From positions 1 through 32,691 of the forward strand of contig DRKP01000041.1 of the NCBI GenBank assembly GCA_011051715.1: a stretch of 32,691 nt of DNA, in the 5' to 3' direction. Position 1 is the stretch's first letter. Each line of letters starts with the position of its first letter. The notes under the pieces were generated by a model. It did not search any database, was not told where the DNA came from, and was given only the letters and a program-made list of their open reading frames with translations. Below are positions 15,335 to 24,682 of this stretch, one piece after another. Source of the DNA: Sedimenticola thiotaurini (GTDB taxonomy: Bacteria; Pseudomonadota; Gammaproteobacteria; Chromatiales; Chromatiaceae). The translations under genes were made by a program, and so were the position numbers.

Positions 15335-16634
15335 CCATTCCCCCCTCTCCGGGCAGGATCTGGCGCCCGCTGCCGCAGGCGTGTCCCCAGTCCGCGGAGA
15401 TGGGCCGTTCACGGGCATCGGGCCGGCGCCGCAGGAAGCTCTCCACCTGCTGCTGGTTCTCCTCCGGCAACAACGAACAGGTGGCATAGAGCAGCCGCCC
15501 CCCCGGTTCCAGCAACGGCCAGACCGCATCCAGGATCCGCGCCTGCAGTTCGGTCAGCGGGCCGATGTCGGAGGCCCGGCGCAGCAGCTTGATGTCCGGG
15601 TGGCGCCGGATCACACCGGTGGCGGAACAGGGCACGTCCAGCAGAATCCGCTGGTAACGGCGCTGTGCCCAGGGACCGGCGGGCCGGGCCGCATCCCCCT
15701 GGCACACCTCCGCCGTCAGGCCCAGCCGTTCCAGGTTCTCGCGGATCCGCTGCAGCCGCGCCGGATCGATCTCCACTGCCGTCACCTCCACCCCGTCGGG
15801 GGCGCTCTCCAGCAGGTGGCCGGTCTTGCCGCCGGGGGCGGCGCAGGCGTCCAGCACCCGCTGGCCCGGCTCCGGCGCCAGCAGGCCGGCCGCCAGCTGG
15901 GCACCACCGTCCTGTACCGATACCAGTCCCTCCCGGAAACCGGGCAGGCGCTCCACCTCCAGCGGCTGATCCAGCACCAGCCCCGAGGGGACGGTGGCAA
16001 TCGGCCGGGCATCGATGCCCTGCTGTTGCAGCCGCTCCAGGAAGGCATCACGGCCGATCCGCCGGAGATTGACCCGCAGGCTCATCGGCGGCTGCCGGTT
16101 GGCTGCCTCCACGACCGCCTGCCACTGCTCCGGCCAGGCCCGCTGCACCGCCTGCAGCAGCCAGGCGGGATGGGCCCAGCGGGCCACCGGGTCCTGCTCC
16201 AGGTCCGCCAGCAGCGCCTCCCGCTCGCGCTGGAAACGGCGCAGCACACCGTTGACCAGGCCGGCGGCCCAGGGCTTGCCCAGGACACGGGCGGCGGCCA
16301 CCGTCCGGTCCAGCGCCGCATGGGGGGCGATGCGCATGTGCTGCAGCTGGTGCAGGCCGAGCAGCAGCAGCGCCTTGACGTCCCGGTCGCGGGACTTCAG
16401 TGGTCGCCGCACCAGGACCCGGTACAGCGCCTCCAGCTGCGGCCACCAGCGCGCCGTGCCATAGCACAGCGCCTTCACCAGGGCCCGGTCGCGCGGCGCC
16501 AGGCCCCGCGGTTCCCCCGCCAGCAGGACGGAGAGGGATTCACCCTGCTGCAGGCGCGCCAGCAACAGGGCAGCGACGGCTCGGGGCTCGACGTCGGTCG
16601 TCCGCTTGCGGGGCGGCGGATGCCGCTCAGCCAA
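15300..16634 (-). CDS. rsmB: 16S rRNA m5C967 methyltransferase
   Basis: RsmB (Sun/Fmu) uses S-adenosylmethionine to methylate C967 of 16S rRNA. Residues up to about 135 form the NusB-like RNA-binding domain ([21 protein letters not shown]). The catalytic domain follows, with the SAM-binding motif [17 protein letters not shown] and the motif [17 protein letters not shown] with its cysteine. The second catalytic cysteine is in [18 protein letters not shown]. The TTG at 16634 gives 444 residues, close to the E. coli protein (429). ATG at 16661 is an alternative that would overlap fmt by 35 bases. With TTG the overlap is 8 bases. The def-fmt-rsmB order is the classic one. Confidence 0.95.
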   Translation of the reverse strand: MAERHPPPRKRTTDVEPRAVAALLLARLQQGESLSVLLAGEPRGLAPRDRALVKALCYGTARWWPQLEALYRVLVRRPLKSRDRDVKALLLLGLHQLQHMRIAPHAALDRTVAAARVLGKPWAAGLVNGVLRRFQREREALLADLEQDPVARWAHPAWLLQAVQRAWPEQWQAVVEAANRQPPMSLRVNLRRIGRDAFLERLQQQGIDARPIATVPSGLVLDQPLEVERLPGFREGLVSVQDGGAQLAAGLLAPEPGQRVLDACAAPGGKTGHLLESAPDGVEVTAVEIDPARLQRIRENLERLGLTAEVCQGDAARPAGPWAQRRYQRILLDVPCSATGVIRRHPDIKLLRRASDIGPLTELQARILDAVWPLLEPGGRLLYATCSLLPEENQQQVESFLRRRPDARERPISADWGHACGSGRQILPGEGGMDGFYYACIEKG

Positions 16635-17562
16635 GCACCACCCCCAGTGGATCGTGGGCATTGAGGAACGCCCCCGCCTCCACCGCCTTCTTCCCCGGCA
16701 GCTGCAACTGGCGGATCCGCAGCAGGCCGTCGCCGGTGGCGACGTCGATCCCCTCCCTGCCGGTCGCCACCACCGTACCCGGAGCGGCATCGGCCGCCTG
16801 CTCCAGCGGCTGCGACTGCCACAGCCGCAGCACCTGGTCCCGGTACCTGGTCTGGGCCACCGGCCAGGGGTTGAAGGCCCGCACCTGCCGATCCAGTTCC
16901 AGCGCCGGCCGGCTCCAGTCGATCACCGCCTCCGACTTCTCCAGCTTGTGGGCGTAGCAGGCCAGGCTGTCGTCCTGGGGCTCGGCCCGGAGGGAGCCGT
17001 CGAGGATCCCGGGGAGTGCCTCCATCAGCGCCTCGGCGCCGAGCAGGGAGAGCCGGTCGTGCAGGGACCCCCCGGTCTCGTCGGCAGCGATGGGGATCGC
17101 CTTCTTCAGCAGCATGGGACCGGTATCCAGCCCCTCCTCCATCTCCATGATGGTGATACCGGTCTCACGGTCGCCCGCCAGTACCGCCCGCTGGATCGGC
17201 GCCGCCCCGCGCCAGCGTGGCAGCAGGGAGGCGTGGATGTTGATGCAGCCGCGCGCCGGCGCCTCCAGCACCGCGCGCGGCAGGATCAGGCCATAGGCGA
17301 CCACCACCATCAGATCCGGCTGCAGCCGGCGCAACGCCTCCACCTCCGCCGGGTCGCGAAAGTTCTTCGGTTGCCGGACCGGTACCCCCCGCTCCAGGGC
17401 CAGCTGTTTCACCGGGCCCGGGGTCAGCTTGCGGCCACGGCCGGCGGGGCGGTCCGGCTGGGTATAGACGGCCACCACCCGGTGACCGGCGTCGAGCAGC
17501 GCCCGCAGGGGTGGAACGGAGAAATCCGGCGTGCCGGCGAACAGGATGCGTGGGGCGGACAT
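16627..17562 (-). CDS. fmt: Methionyl-tRNA formyltransferase
   Basis: Fmt formylates the initiator Met-tRNA using 10-formyl-tetrahydrofolate. The 311-residue length is standard. The catalytic residues match E. coli spacing: N108 and H110 in [18 protein letters not shown], and D146 in EGLDTGPM. The N-terminus [15 protein letters not shown] is typical. It begins 4 bases after the def stop codon and ends inside the start of rsmB, which suggests translational coupling. Confidence 0.97.
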   Translation of the reverse strand: MSAPRILFAGTPDFSVPPLRALLDAGHRVVAVYTQPDRPAGRGRKLTPGPVKQLALERGVPVRQPKNFRDPAEVEALRRLQPDLMVVVAYGLILPRAVLEAPARGCINIHASLLPRWRGAAPIQRAVLAGDRETGITIMEMEEGLDTGPMLLKKAIPIAADETGGSLHDRLSLLGAEALMEALPGILDGSLRAEPQDDSLACYAHKLEKSEAVIDWSRPALELDRQVRAFNPWPVAQTRYRDQVLRLWQSQPLEQAADAAPGTVVATGREGIDVATGDGLLRIRQLQLPGKKAVEAGAFLNAHDPLGVVLG

Positions 17563-17566
17563 GGGC

Positions 17567-18097
17567 TCAGATCACCTTCCGGCCCGGGGCCGGCGCTGCC
17601 TTCTGACGCTGTTCCTTCTCCAGTTTCCTGCGGATGCGCTGGCGCTTGAGGTTGGAGAGGTAGTCCACGAACAACTTGCCGTCGAGATGGTCCACCTCGT
17701 GCTGGATGCAGACCGCCAGCAGCCCCTCCGCCTCCAGCTCGAACGGCTCGCCCTGCTGGTTCAGCGCCCGCACCCGCACCCGGTCGGCGCGCTGCACCTT
17801 TTCATAGACACCGGGGACCGAGAGGCAGCCCTCGTCCATCTCCTCGACGCCGTCGCGCTCCAGGATCTCCGGGTTGATCAGGCACAGCGGCTGGTCGCGC
17901 TGATCCGAGATATCGATCACCACCACCCGCCGCGGGTCGTTCACCTGGACCGCGGCCAGGCCGATGCCCGGTGCCTGGTACATGGTCTCGAACATGTCCT
18001 GCACCAGGCGGCGGACCGAGTCGTCGACCCGTTCCACCGGAGCGGCCCTGTTGCGCAGGCGCGGATCGGGAAAGTGAAGAATGTCCAGTATCGCCAT
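17567..18097 (-). CDS. def: Peptide deformylase
   Basis: Def removes the N-formyl group from nascent proteins. The three family motifs are present in 176 residues: GIGLAAVQV at 44-52, EGCLSVPG with metal ligand C91, and QHEVDHLDG with H133, E134 and H137. The C-terminal basic tail ([17 protein letters not shown]) is common. The ATG at 18097 has AGGAAG 6 bases upstream. It is the first gene of the block running to trkH and faces away from the LysM gene. Confidence 0.97.
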   Translation of the reverse strand: MAILDILHFPDPRLRNRAAPVERVDDSVRRLVQDMFETMYQAPGIGLAAVQVNDPRRVVVIDISDQRDQPLCLINPEILERDGVEEMDEGCLSVPGVYEKVQRADRVRVRALNQQGEPFELEAEGLLAVCIQHEVDHLDGKLFVDYLSNLKRQRIRRKLEKEQRQKAAPAPGRKVI

Positions 18098-18344
18098 GTT
18101 TCTTCCTGAGTCTCGAAATGCAGCCTTCGTCCCCGGCTTCCGGCCACAGCGGGAATCGCATCCGTGCCGACTCCCGGTTTCATGCGCAAACAGAGAACGC
18201 GTTCCCGAAACCGGGACCGCATCCCCCGTCAAGGTTGCCACCCGGGCTGCCGTACAGTATCAGGATGGCCGTGGCCGGATTCCATCTCCCGACCGGGTCG
18301 GACCGGCTGCCAATAAAGAGGTTCCTAAAACCCACCACTGACAT

Positions 18345-18350
18345 TATGAT
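18345..18350 (+). promoter_or_regulatory. Possible -10 element in the def / LysM divergent gap
   Basis: The 361 bases between def (18097) and the LysM gene (18459) contain no credible gene. The stretch 18310-18360 is markedly AT-richer than its surroundings and includes TATGAT at 18345-18350, reading towards the LysM gene. The -35 at the right distance (TTCCTA) is weak. The region must hold both promoters, but I cannot place the one for def. Confidence 0.2.
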
Positions 18351-18458
18351 GATACAGGATTCCGCACCGGTTGAGGGATCGACGGGACTCAAGATCCCGC
18401 GCGCCGGGCCGCTACACGATCAGAATAGTGCCACCACACCATGAACGAAGGGATCACC

Positions 18459-19508
18459 ATGCGTAAGTACAACCACCTGCTCGTCGGCCTTGTTCTGGGG
18501 CTGCTGCTGTCCTGGAGCGCGCTGGCGGCGGAGAACGTCGCCCTCAATCCCGATCACCCGGACCGGTACGTGGTGGTCAAGGGGGACACCCTGTGGGACA
18601 TCTCGGCCCGCTTCCTGCGCGATCCCTGGCTCTGGCCCGAGGTGTGGCAGGCCAACCCGCAGATCGAGAATCCCCATCTGATCTACCCCGGCGACGTCAT
18701 CGAGCTGTCGTTCGTCGACGGCCGGCCGCGGCTGAGCGTGCGCCGCGGCGGGGTGGTCAAGCTGTCGCCGCGGGTCCGCTCGACGCCCTCGGACGGCGCC
18801 GTGCCGGCGATCCCGATCGACGCCATCCGCCAGTTCCTGACCCGGCCCTACGTGGTCGATGCCGGCGCCCTCAACGGCGCCCCCTACATCGTCAGCTTCG
18901 GCGAGGACCACATCCTCGGCAGTACCGACGTGAAGGCCTACGTACGCAGCATCGACAGCGACGAGCAGATCTATTTCGACGTGGTGCGCCCGGGCGGCCC
19001 CTACAAGGACGGCGACACCGGCGAGATCCTGGGCTACGAGGCCAAGCTGATCGGCAGCGCCGAGCTGCAGCGCACCGGCGATCCGGCCACCGTGATGCTG
19101 GCCAACATGGAGCACGAATTCATCGTCGGCGACCGCCTGATCCCGGACACCAAGGACATCCCCCTCGGCACCTTCGTGCCCAAGGCCCCGGACGAGCCGG
19201 TCGACGGCAGCATCATCTCGGTGCTGGACGGGGTCGCCCAGATCGGTCAGTTCAACGTGGTGGTGCTGGACCGGGGCAAGACCAACGGCCTGGTGCCGGG
19301 CGACGTGCTGGCCATCGACCACAAGGGGATCACCGTATCCGACCCGATCTCCGGCAAGGCCGGGGACCGGGTCAAGCTGCCCAACGAACCGGCCGGGCTG
19401 CTGCTGGTGTTCCGCACCTTCCCCCGGGTCAGCTTCGGCCTGGTGATGTACGCCACCCGCGCCATCCACGTGGGTGACCGGGTGATCAACCCGGGGAGCC
19501 ACCGCTGA
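18459..19508 (+). CDS. Exported LysM-domain protein upstream of dprA
   Basis: The 349-residue protein starts with a clean signal peptide, MRKYNHLLVGLVLGLLL...ALA, cleaved near residue 23. A LysM domain follows at about 37-83 (YVVVKGDTLWDISARFL, then ANPQIENPHLIYPGDVI). LysM binds peptidoglycan, so the protein should sit in the periplasm or at the cell wall. The remaining 260 residues are beta-rich and lack a catalytic motif I know. I start at the second ATG (18459), because AAGGGA lies 5-8 bases ahead; ATG at 18441 would add six residues before the signal peptide. It lies 22 bases before dprA, a pairing common in gammaproteobacteria near def-fmt. Confidence 0.92.
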   Translation: MRKYNHLLVGLVLGLLLSWSALAAENVALNPDHPDRYVVVKGDTLWDISARFLRDPWLWPEVWQANPQIENPHLIYPGDVIELSFVDGRPRLSVRRGGVVKLSPRVRSTPSDGAVPAIPIDAIRQFLTRPYVVDAGALNGAPYIVSFGEDHILGSTDVKAYVRSIDSDEQIYFDVVRPGGPYKDGDTGEILGYEAKLIGSAELQRTGDPATVMLANMEHEFIVGDRLIPDTKDIPLGTFVPKAPDEPVDGSIISVLDGVAQIGQFNVVVLDRGKTNGLVPGDVLAIDHKGITVSDPISGKAGDRVKLPNEPAGLLLVFRTFPRVSFGLVMYATRAIHVGDRVINPGSHR

Positions 19509-19530
19509 CCCGCAACCGGTAGCGGCACCC

Positions 19531-20685
19531 ATGGACGATGTCACGGACGACCATCGCCCGACCCAGGCCACCGAGGAGTGGCTCCGGCTGCTGCATGCCC
19601 CGGGACTCGGCAGCCGGGCGATCGGCCGCCTTCTGCAGACCCTGGGCACCCCCTCGGCCATCCTGCAACGGGCAGACGACCCCGGCCTGAACCTGCGGCC
19701 GGAGACCCGGGCCTGGCTGCGCGATCCCGATCCGGCCGCCATCGCCCCGGACCTGGCCTGGCTGGAGCAGCCGGACCACCACCTGCTGACCCTCGACGAC
19801 CCGCGCTACCCCGAACTGCTGCGCCGGATCGACGATCCGCCACCGCTGCTGTTCGTGCACGGCGATCCCGACCTTCCCGCCAGTATCCAGATCGCCATGG
19901 TGGGCAGCCGCAATCCGACCCCGTCCGGGCGCCGCACGGCCCATGATTTCGCCCGCCACCTGGCTGCGGCCGGTGTCACCATCACCAGCGGGCTGGCGTT
20001 CGGCATCGATGCCGCCTGCCACCAGGGGGCGCTGGACGGGGGTGGCCGCACCATCGCCGTCACCGGCACCGGCCTGGACCGGGTCTACCCGGCCCGCCAC
20101 CGGGCGCTGGCCCACCGCATCGCCGCTGAAGGGGCGCTGGTCAGCGAGTATCCGCCGGGGACACCGCCGGCACGGGGCAACTTCCCGCGCCGCAACCGCA
20201 TCATCAGCGGCCTGACCCTCGGGACCCTGGTGGTGGAGGCGGCGGTGCAGAGCGGCTCCCTGATCACCGCCCGGCTGGCGGCGGAGCAGGGGCGCGAGGT
20301 GTTCGCCATCCCCGGCTCCATCCACAATCCACTGGCCCGGGGCTGTCACGGCCTGATCCGGCAGGGGGCCAAGCTGGTGGAGACGGCGGCCGACATCGTC
20401 GAGGAGCTGGGCCCCCTGCTCGGCCATCTGGAACAGCTGCCGGAGGCCCCGGCGGAGTCCGCAGCGGGGGGCGTGCAGCCGGAATGGGATTCCGAATACC
20501 AGCGTCTGTTCGGAGCGCTCGGCTACGATCCCCTGCCGGTGGACGAGTTGATCGTGCGCAGCGGATTGACCGCGGAGTCGGTTTCCTCCATGCTGCTACT
20601 GTTGGAACTCGAGGGCTATGTCACCACGAGCGCCGGCAACCGCTATAGCCTGACCGGTAAACAACTCCAGGTGGTTTCGGAATAG
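19531..20685 (+). CDS. dprA: DNA processing protein DprA (Smf)
   Basis: DprA binds incoming single-stranded DNA and loads RecA during natural transformation. The 384-residue protein has an N-terminal helical region (LHAPGLGSRAIGRLLQTLG). The Rossmann-like core carries the family motifs VGSRNPTPSG, SGLAFGIDAACHQGAL, GTGLDRVYPARH and FPRRNRIISGL. A C-terminal winged-helix DML1-type domain (PLPVDELIVRSGLTAESVSSMLLLLELEGYV) completes it. It follows the LysM gene by 22 bases and precedes smg by 44. No other competence genes are in the window. Confidence 0.96.
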   Translation: MDDVTDDHRPTQATEEWLRLLHAPGLGSRAIGRLLQTLGTPSAILQRADDPGLNLRPETRAWLRDPDPAAIAPDLAWLEQPDHHLLTLDDPRYPELLRRIDDPPPLLFVHGDPDLPASIQIAMVGSRNPTPSGRRTAHDFARHLAAAGVTITSGLAFGIDAACHQGALDGGGRTIAVTGTGLDRVYPARHRALAHRIAAEGALVSEYPPGTPPARGNFPRRNRIISGLTLGTLVVEAAVQSGSLITARLAAEQGREVFAIPGSIHNPLARGCHGLIRQGAKLVETAADIVEELGPLLGHLEQLPEAPAESAAGGVQPEWDSEYQRLFGALGYDPLPVDELIVRSGLTAESVSSMLLLLELEGYVTTSAGNRYSLTGKQLQVVSE

Positions 20686-20729
20686 CCCCAGGGCCGGATC
20701 CGAAGATCCATCCGACACAAGGTAGCAAC

Positions 20730-21206
20730 ATGAACGAGAATGTCGTCGATATCCTGATCTATCTGTTTGAAAACTATATGGATAGCGACCAGAATCCACC
20801 GTCGGACCAGGCCCAGATCCACGAGGAGCTGGTGCAGGCCGGCTTCCCCGAGGGGGAGATCGACAAGGCCTTCCAGTGGATGGACGAACTGGCCCTGCAC
20901 CAGGACGCCACCACCCTCGGCGACCATGCCGGCAGCGCCATGCGCCTCTACAGCGACGAGGAGATGAGCCGCCTCGACACCGAGTGCCGCGGTCTGCTGC
21001 TGTTCCTGGAGCAGACCAGCATCCTGGATCCCACCAGCCGCGAACTGGTGATCGACCGCGCCATCGCCCTCGACACCCGCCAGATCGGGGTGGAGGAGCT
21101 GAAATGGGTGGTGCTGATGGTGCTGATCAACCAGCCCGGCCAGGAGTCCGCCTTTGCACAGATGGAGGACCTGGTGTACAACGACATCCCCGTCTTTCTG
21201 CATTGA
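20730..21206 (+). CDS. smg: Smg family protein (DUF494)
   Basis: The 158-residue acidic, helical protein begins MNENVVDILIYLFENYM and ends VYNDIPVFLH, which is the Smg/DUF494 family. Smg is found next to dprA and topA in many gammaproteobacteria, but its molecular function is unknown. The ATG at 20730 has AAGG upstream. It follows dprA closely and is probably in the same transcript. A terminator-like hairpin lies after it. Confidence 0.93.
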   Translation: MNENVVDILIYLFENYMDSDQNPPSDQAQIHEELVQAGFPEGEIDKAFQWMDELALHQDATTLGDHAGSAMRLYSDEEMSRLDTECRGLLLFLEQTSILDPTSRELVIDRAIALDTRQIGVEELKWVVLMVLINQPGQESAFAQMEDLVYNDIPVFLH

Positions 21207-21228
21207 CCCGCTGAACACTGACAGCGAC

Positions 21229-21273
21229 GCGGCCGGCCGGTATCCGGGACCTCCCGGGCCGGCTGCTTCGTTT
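21229..21273 (+). terminator. Candidate terminator after smg
   Basis: GCGGCCGGCC (21229-21238) can pair with GGCCGGCTGC (21257-21266), all Watson-Crick apart from one G-U pair, and is followed by TTCGTTT. Inside the loop a second perfect 6-bp hairpin exists (CCGGGA 21244-21249 with TCCCGG 21252-21257). The T-tract is short, so termination may be partial. Confidence 0.45.
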
Positions 21274-21282
21274 GCACCGGAC

Positions 21283-21288
21283 TATACT
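21283..21288 (+). promoter_or_regulatory. TATACT -10-like element 8 bases before topA
   Basis: TATACT ends 8 bases before the topA ATG, and no Shine-Dalgarno sequence lies between. The predicted start is within about two bases of the ATG. No good -35 hexamer is visible, since the upstream bases belong to the terminator-like hairpin. Confidence 0.35.
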
Positions 21289-21296
21289 CACGACCC

Positions 21297-23603
21297 ATGA
21301 AGCTGGTTATCGTCGAATCGCCGGCCAAGGCGAAGACCATCAACAAATACCTGGGCAAGGACTTCAAGGTCCTCGCCTCCTATGGACACGTGCGCGACCT
21401 GGTCCCCAAGGAGGGGGCGGTGGACCCGGATCACGACTTCCGCATGAAGTACCAGGTGATCGAGCGCAACGAGCGCCACGTGCAGACCATCAGCAAGGCG
21501 CTGAAGGACGCCGAGGCGATCTACCTGGCCACCGACCCGGACCGCGAGGGCGAGGCCATCTCCTGGCACCTGTATGAACTGCTCAGGGAGCGCCGCAGGC
21601 TGAAGGACAAGGCGGTGCACCGGGTGGTGTTCAACGAGATCACCAGGCGCGCCATCCAGGAGGCCATCGAGCACCCGCGCGAACTCTCCATGGACCTGGT
21701 CAATGCCCAGCAGGCGCGCCGCGCCCTGGACTACCTGGTCGGCTTCAAGCTGTCGCCGCTGCTGTGGAAGAAGGTGCGCCGAGGCCTCTCCGCCGGCCGC
21801 GTGCAGAGCCCCGCCCTGCGCATGATCGTGGAGCGCGAGGAGGAGATCGAGGCGTTCAGGGCGCGCGAGTACTGGACCATCGAGGCCGACCTGGACAAGG
21901 ACGGCCAGGGTTTCAGCGCCAAGCTGATCCAGTACCAGGGCGAGAAGCTGGAGCAATTCAGCATCACCACTGGCGACGCCGCCCGCGAGGCCGAACGCAT
22001 CCTGCTGGCCAGCTCCGGCGGCCACCTCGGCGTGACGCGGGTGCAGAAGAAGCAGCGCAAGCGCAACCCGGCGGCCCCCTTCACCACCTCCACCCTGCAG
22101 CAGGAGGCGGCGCGCAAGCTCGGCTTCACCGCCCAGCGCACCATGCGTACCGCCCAGCAGCTGTACGAGGGCATCGACACCGGCGCCGGCGCCGTCGGCC
22201 TCATCACCTACATGCGGACCGACTCGGTACACCTGGCGGACGAGGCAGTGGAGGAGCTGCGCGGCTACATCAGCGAGCGCTTCGGCAGCGACAATCTGCC
22301 GCCCAGGCCGCGCCACTACAAGACCAAGGCGAAGAACGCCCAGGAGGCCCACGAGGCGATCCGCCCCACCTCGGTGCTGCGCACCCCGGCGGAGCTGAAG
22401 GATCACCTGAGCCGGGACCAGTTCCGCCTCTACGAGCTGATCTGGAAGCGCACCGTCGCCTGCCAGATGATCCACGCCACCATCCACACCGTGGCGGTGG
22501 ACCTGCGCTGCGGCGAGGGCAACCTGTTCCGTGCCAACGGCTCCACCATCGCCAACCCCGGTTTCATGGCGGTCTACCTGGAAGGGGTGGACGATGCCCG
22601 CAAGGGCAGCGACGAGGAGAAGATGCTGCCGCCCCTGGAGGAGGGGGAACAGGTGCCGCTGCGGGCGATCCGGCCGGAACAGCACTTCACCGAGCCGCCG
22701 CCGCGCTACACCGAGGCCAGCCTGGTGAAGGCGCTGGAGGAGCACGGCATCGGCCGTCCCTCCACCTATGCCTCGATCATCTCCACCCTGCAGGACCGGG
22801 GCTACGTGGAGCTGGAGAAGAAGCGCTTCCACCCCACCGACGTGGGCCGGGTGGTGAACCGCTTCCTCACCCGCTACTTCACCCGCTACGTCGACTACGA
22901 CTTCACCGCCAGGCTGGAGGACGAGCTGGACGCGGTCTCCCGCGGCGAGGAGGAGTGGATCCCCCTGCTGCGCCGGTTCTGGGGCCCGTTCAAGGAGCTG
23001 ATCGACCACACCGAGGAGAACGTCAAGCGCAGCGACGTGACCCACGAGGCGATGGACGAGAAGTGCCCCAAGTGCGGCAGCCCCCTCTCCATCCGCCTGG
23101 GCCGCCACGGCCGCTTCGTCGGCTGCACCAACTACCCGGAGTGCGACTACACCCGCGACCTCAACGGCGACGGCCGGGAGAAGGAGGAGCCGGAGATCGT
23201 CGAGGGGCGCAAGTGCCCGGAGTGCGGCTCCGGCCTGGTGATCAAGCGCGGCAAGTACGGCAAGTTCATCGGCTGCAGCGGCTATCCCAAGTGCCGCTAC
23301 ATCGAGCCGCTGGAGAAACCGGTGGACACCGGCGTCCAGTGTCCCAAGTGCCACAAGGGCACACTGATGCGGCGCAAGTCCCGGCGCGGGAAGATCTTCT
23401 ACTCCTGCTCCACCTATCCGGAGTGTGACTACGCCACCTGGAACGAGCCCGTCGCCGAACCCTGTCCACGCTGCGGCTGGCCGATCCTCACCATCAAGAC
23501 CACCAAGCGCAGCGGCACCCAGAAGGTGTGCCCGCAGAAGGAGTGCTCCTTCGCCGAACCCTGCGAGGAGCAGCGGCCGGCGGCCGAGAGCACCGGTTCC
23601 TGA
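21297..23603 (+). CDS. topA: DNA topoisomerase I
   Basis: TopA relaxes negative supercoils by single-strand cleavage. The 768-residue protein has the TOPRIM domain (MKLVIVESPAKAKTI at the start, ATDPDREGEAISWHL with the DPDRE acidic triad at 80-84). The type IA core has the catalytic tyrosine Y305 in GLITYMRTDS. The C-terminus carries three four-cysteine zinc ribbons, CPKCGSPL...CTNYPEC, CPECGSGL...CSGYPKC and CPKCHKGTL...CSTYPEC. A fourth, divergent one is CPRCGWP...CPQKEC. It is shorter than E. coli TopA (865) because the C-terminal tail after the ribbons is reduced. It follows smg by 90 bases with its own promoter-like element. Confidence 0.97.
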   Translation: MKLVIVESPAKAKTINKYLGKDFKVLASYGHVRDLVPKEGAVDPDHDFRMKYQVIERNERHVQTISKALKDAEAIYLATDPDREGEAISWHLYELLRERRRLKDKAVHRVVFNEITRRAIQEAIEHPRELSMDLVNAQQARRALDYLVGFKLSPLLWKKVRRGLSAGRVQSPALRMIVEREEEIEAFRAREYWTIEADLDKDGQGFSAKLIQYQGEKLEQFSITTGDAAREAERILLASSGGHLGVTRVQKKQRKRNPAAPFTTSTLQQEAARKLGFTAQRTMRTAQQLYEGIDTGAGAVGLITYMRTDSVHLADEAVEELRGYISERFGSDNLPPRPRHYKTKAKNAQEAHEAIRPTSVLRTPAELKDHLSRDQFRLYELIWKRTVACQMIHATIHTVAVDLRCGEGNLFRANGSTIANPGFMAVYLEGVDDARKGSDEEKMLPPLEEGEQVPLRAIRPEQHFTEPPPRYTEASLVKALEEHGIGRPSTYASIISTLQDRGYVELEKKRFHPTDVGRVVNRFLTRYFTRYVDYDFTARLEDELDAVSRGEEEWIPLLRRFWGPFKELIDHTEENVKRSDVTHEAMDEKCPKCGSPLSIRLGRHGRFVGCTNYPECDYTRDLNGDGREKEEPEIVEGRKCPECGSGLVIKRGKYGKFIGCSGYPKCRYIEPLEKPVDTGVQCPKCHKGTLMRRKSRRGKIFYSCSTYPECDYATWNEPVAEPCPRCGWPILTIKTTKRSGTQKVCPQKECSFAEPCEEQRPAAESTGS

Positions 23604-23608
23604 ACCGG
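23593..23608. terminator. Hairpin across the topA stop codon
   Basis: CCGGTTC and GAACCGG form a perfect 7-bp stem with a 2-base loop, spanning the topA stop codon. It sits between convergent topA and the RpiR-type gene. No T-run follows on the plus strand, so its action as a terminator is uncertain. Confidence 0.25.
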
Positions 23609-23622
23609 CGCCCCCGCCGCCT

Positions 23623-24504
23623 TCACTCCTTCAGCCGGCGGAACCGCCCGGTGCGGTCGAAGATCCGTTCCAGCTCGTTCATCCGCTCCGATGCGCCGTC
23701 CCACAGGCGGCTCTCGACGGCGGTGACCAGGGCCTCGATCAGGAACAGGGTGGCGACGCCGGAGTCCCACCCCGACGCCGCCTCGGTGTGCACCGGGAAA
23801 CTGTGCCCGGCGTACTCCGCGATCGGCGACAGCCACTGATCGGTGAACAGCACCACCTCCACCCCCTTGTCGGCCGCCACCCGCGCCAGTCCCTGCAGAT
23901 CCAGCTCGTAGCGACGCACGTCGAACACCAGCAGCACGTCGTCGGCGGCCATGTCCAGCAGATGGTGCGGCCACAGTCCGGCCGACGCCGGCAGCTGGCG
24001 CACGCCGCGCCGGATCACCTCCAGGTGGGTGGCCAGGTAGTCGGAGAAGGCGTGGGTGATGCGCCCCCCCACCAGGTGCACGGCGCGCCCGGGATCGCAC
24101 AGCAGCTCCACCACCTGGTTGAAGCTGTCGTAACTGATGTGGTTCATGGTATCGCGCAGATTGGCCACCACCGCCTCCGCCGCCCGGTTGAGGACGTGTT
24201 CACGGGGGGTGCCGGTGGCCCACAGTCCGTGCTTGGCGATGGGATCCGACAGGGTCTCGGCCAGCTCCTGCTTCAGCGCCTTCTGAAAGCGGGTGAAGCT
24301 GGTGAAGCCGATGCGTCCCAGGGTGCGCATCACCGTCGGTGTCGATACCTGGCAGGCGGCGGACAGCTCGGTGATCGAGGTGAGCCCCGCCATCGGATAG
24401 TTGCCGAGCAGATGGTTGGCGATCTTGCGCTCGGCCGGCTTGAATTCGTTGAAATGGGCCCGGATCAGATCCGCGATCGTGGGCCCGGATTCGCCCTGAT
24501 CCAT
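23623..24504 (-). CDS. MurR/RpiR-family transcriptional regulator
   Basis: The 293-residue protein has an N-terminal RpiR-type helix-turn-helix (residues about 8-80: FKPAERKIANHLLGNYP, then SITELSAACQVSTPTVMRTLGRIGFTSFTRF). A C-terminal SIS domain (about 125-260) includes AVHLVGGRITHAFSDYLATHL and VLLVFDVRRYELDLQGLARVAADKGVEVVLFTD. SIS domains usually bind sugar phosphates, but RpiR proteins in this context often sense other metabolites. It diverges from the TRAP/gamma-glutamyl operon and is its likely local regulator. Two adjacent ATGs exist; I prefer 24504 because it sits 5 bases after GGAGG, with 24507 also possible. Confidence 0.92.
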   Translation of the reverse strand: MDQGESGPTIADLIRAHFNEFKPAERKIANHLLGNYPMAGLTSITELSAACQVSTPTVMRTLGRIGFTSFTRFQKALKQELAETLSDPIAKHGLWATGTPREHVLNRAAEAVVANLRDTMNHISYDSFNQVVELLCDPGRAVHLVGGRITHAFSDYLATHLEVIRRGVRQLPASAGLWPHHLLDMAADDVLLVFDVRRYELDLQGLARVAADKGVEVVLFTDQWLSPIAEYAGHSFPVHTEAASGWDSGVATLFLIEALVTAVESRLWDGASERMNELERIFDRTGRFRRLKE

Positions 24505-24646
24505 CATACCCTCCCGTGTTGGCCGGAAACCCGGACCTGGTGACCCCTGCCCCGCCCCGGCGCTCCGGTCCAGCCGCGGCGCCGGCGGCCGTTCAGGGCC
24601 TCGCCAGCGGCCCGGCCGCCTTCGAGCGCCCCCATAGATAAAAATA

Positions 24647-24674
24647 TTGACAGCATAAATTTATGATGTAAAGT
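24647..24674 (+). promoter_or_regulatory. Predicted promoter of the TRAP/gamma-glutamyl operon
   Basis: A perfect TTGACA (24647-24652), a 16-base spacer and TAAAGT (24669-24674, 4 of 6) lie in a sharply AT-rich island inside a GC-rich 320-base gap. Transcription would start near 24681, leaving a leader of about 147 bases before dctP. The rest of the gap (24508-24640 and 24690-24827) is GC-rich and shows no gene. Confidence 0.5.
24654..24665. promoter_or_regulatory. 12-bp palindrome in the promoter spacer
   Basis: CATAAATTTATG is a perfect palindrome between the -35 and -10 elements of the operon promoter. It could be a second regulator half-site or simply AT-rich promoter DNA. Confidence 0.35.
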
Positions 24675-24682
24675 TTTTTACA
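24667..24682. promoter_or_regulatory. Likely RpiR-type operator
   Basis: TGTAAA-GTTT-TTTACA is a perfect 6-bp inverted repeat with a 4-base centre. It covers the -10 element and the predicted start of the operon promoter, so a bound protein would block transcription. The divergent RpiR-family gene is the obvious candidate to bind it. That link is inference. Confidence 0.5.

Noticed and set aside
21288-23354. Long minus-strand open frame opposite topA
   Set aside because: It is a shadow of topA codons and has no recognisable family; topA has all its catalytic motifs.
24639-24667. Alternative -10 element TATGAT at 24662-24667 for the TRAP operon
   Set aside because: The hexamer is good, but the bases 17 upstream (TAAAAA) are not a -35 element, and the TTGACA nearby is only 9 bases away.
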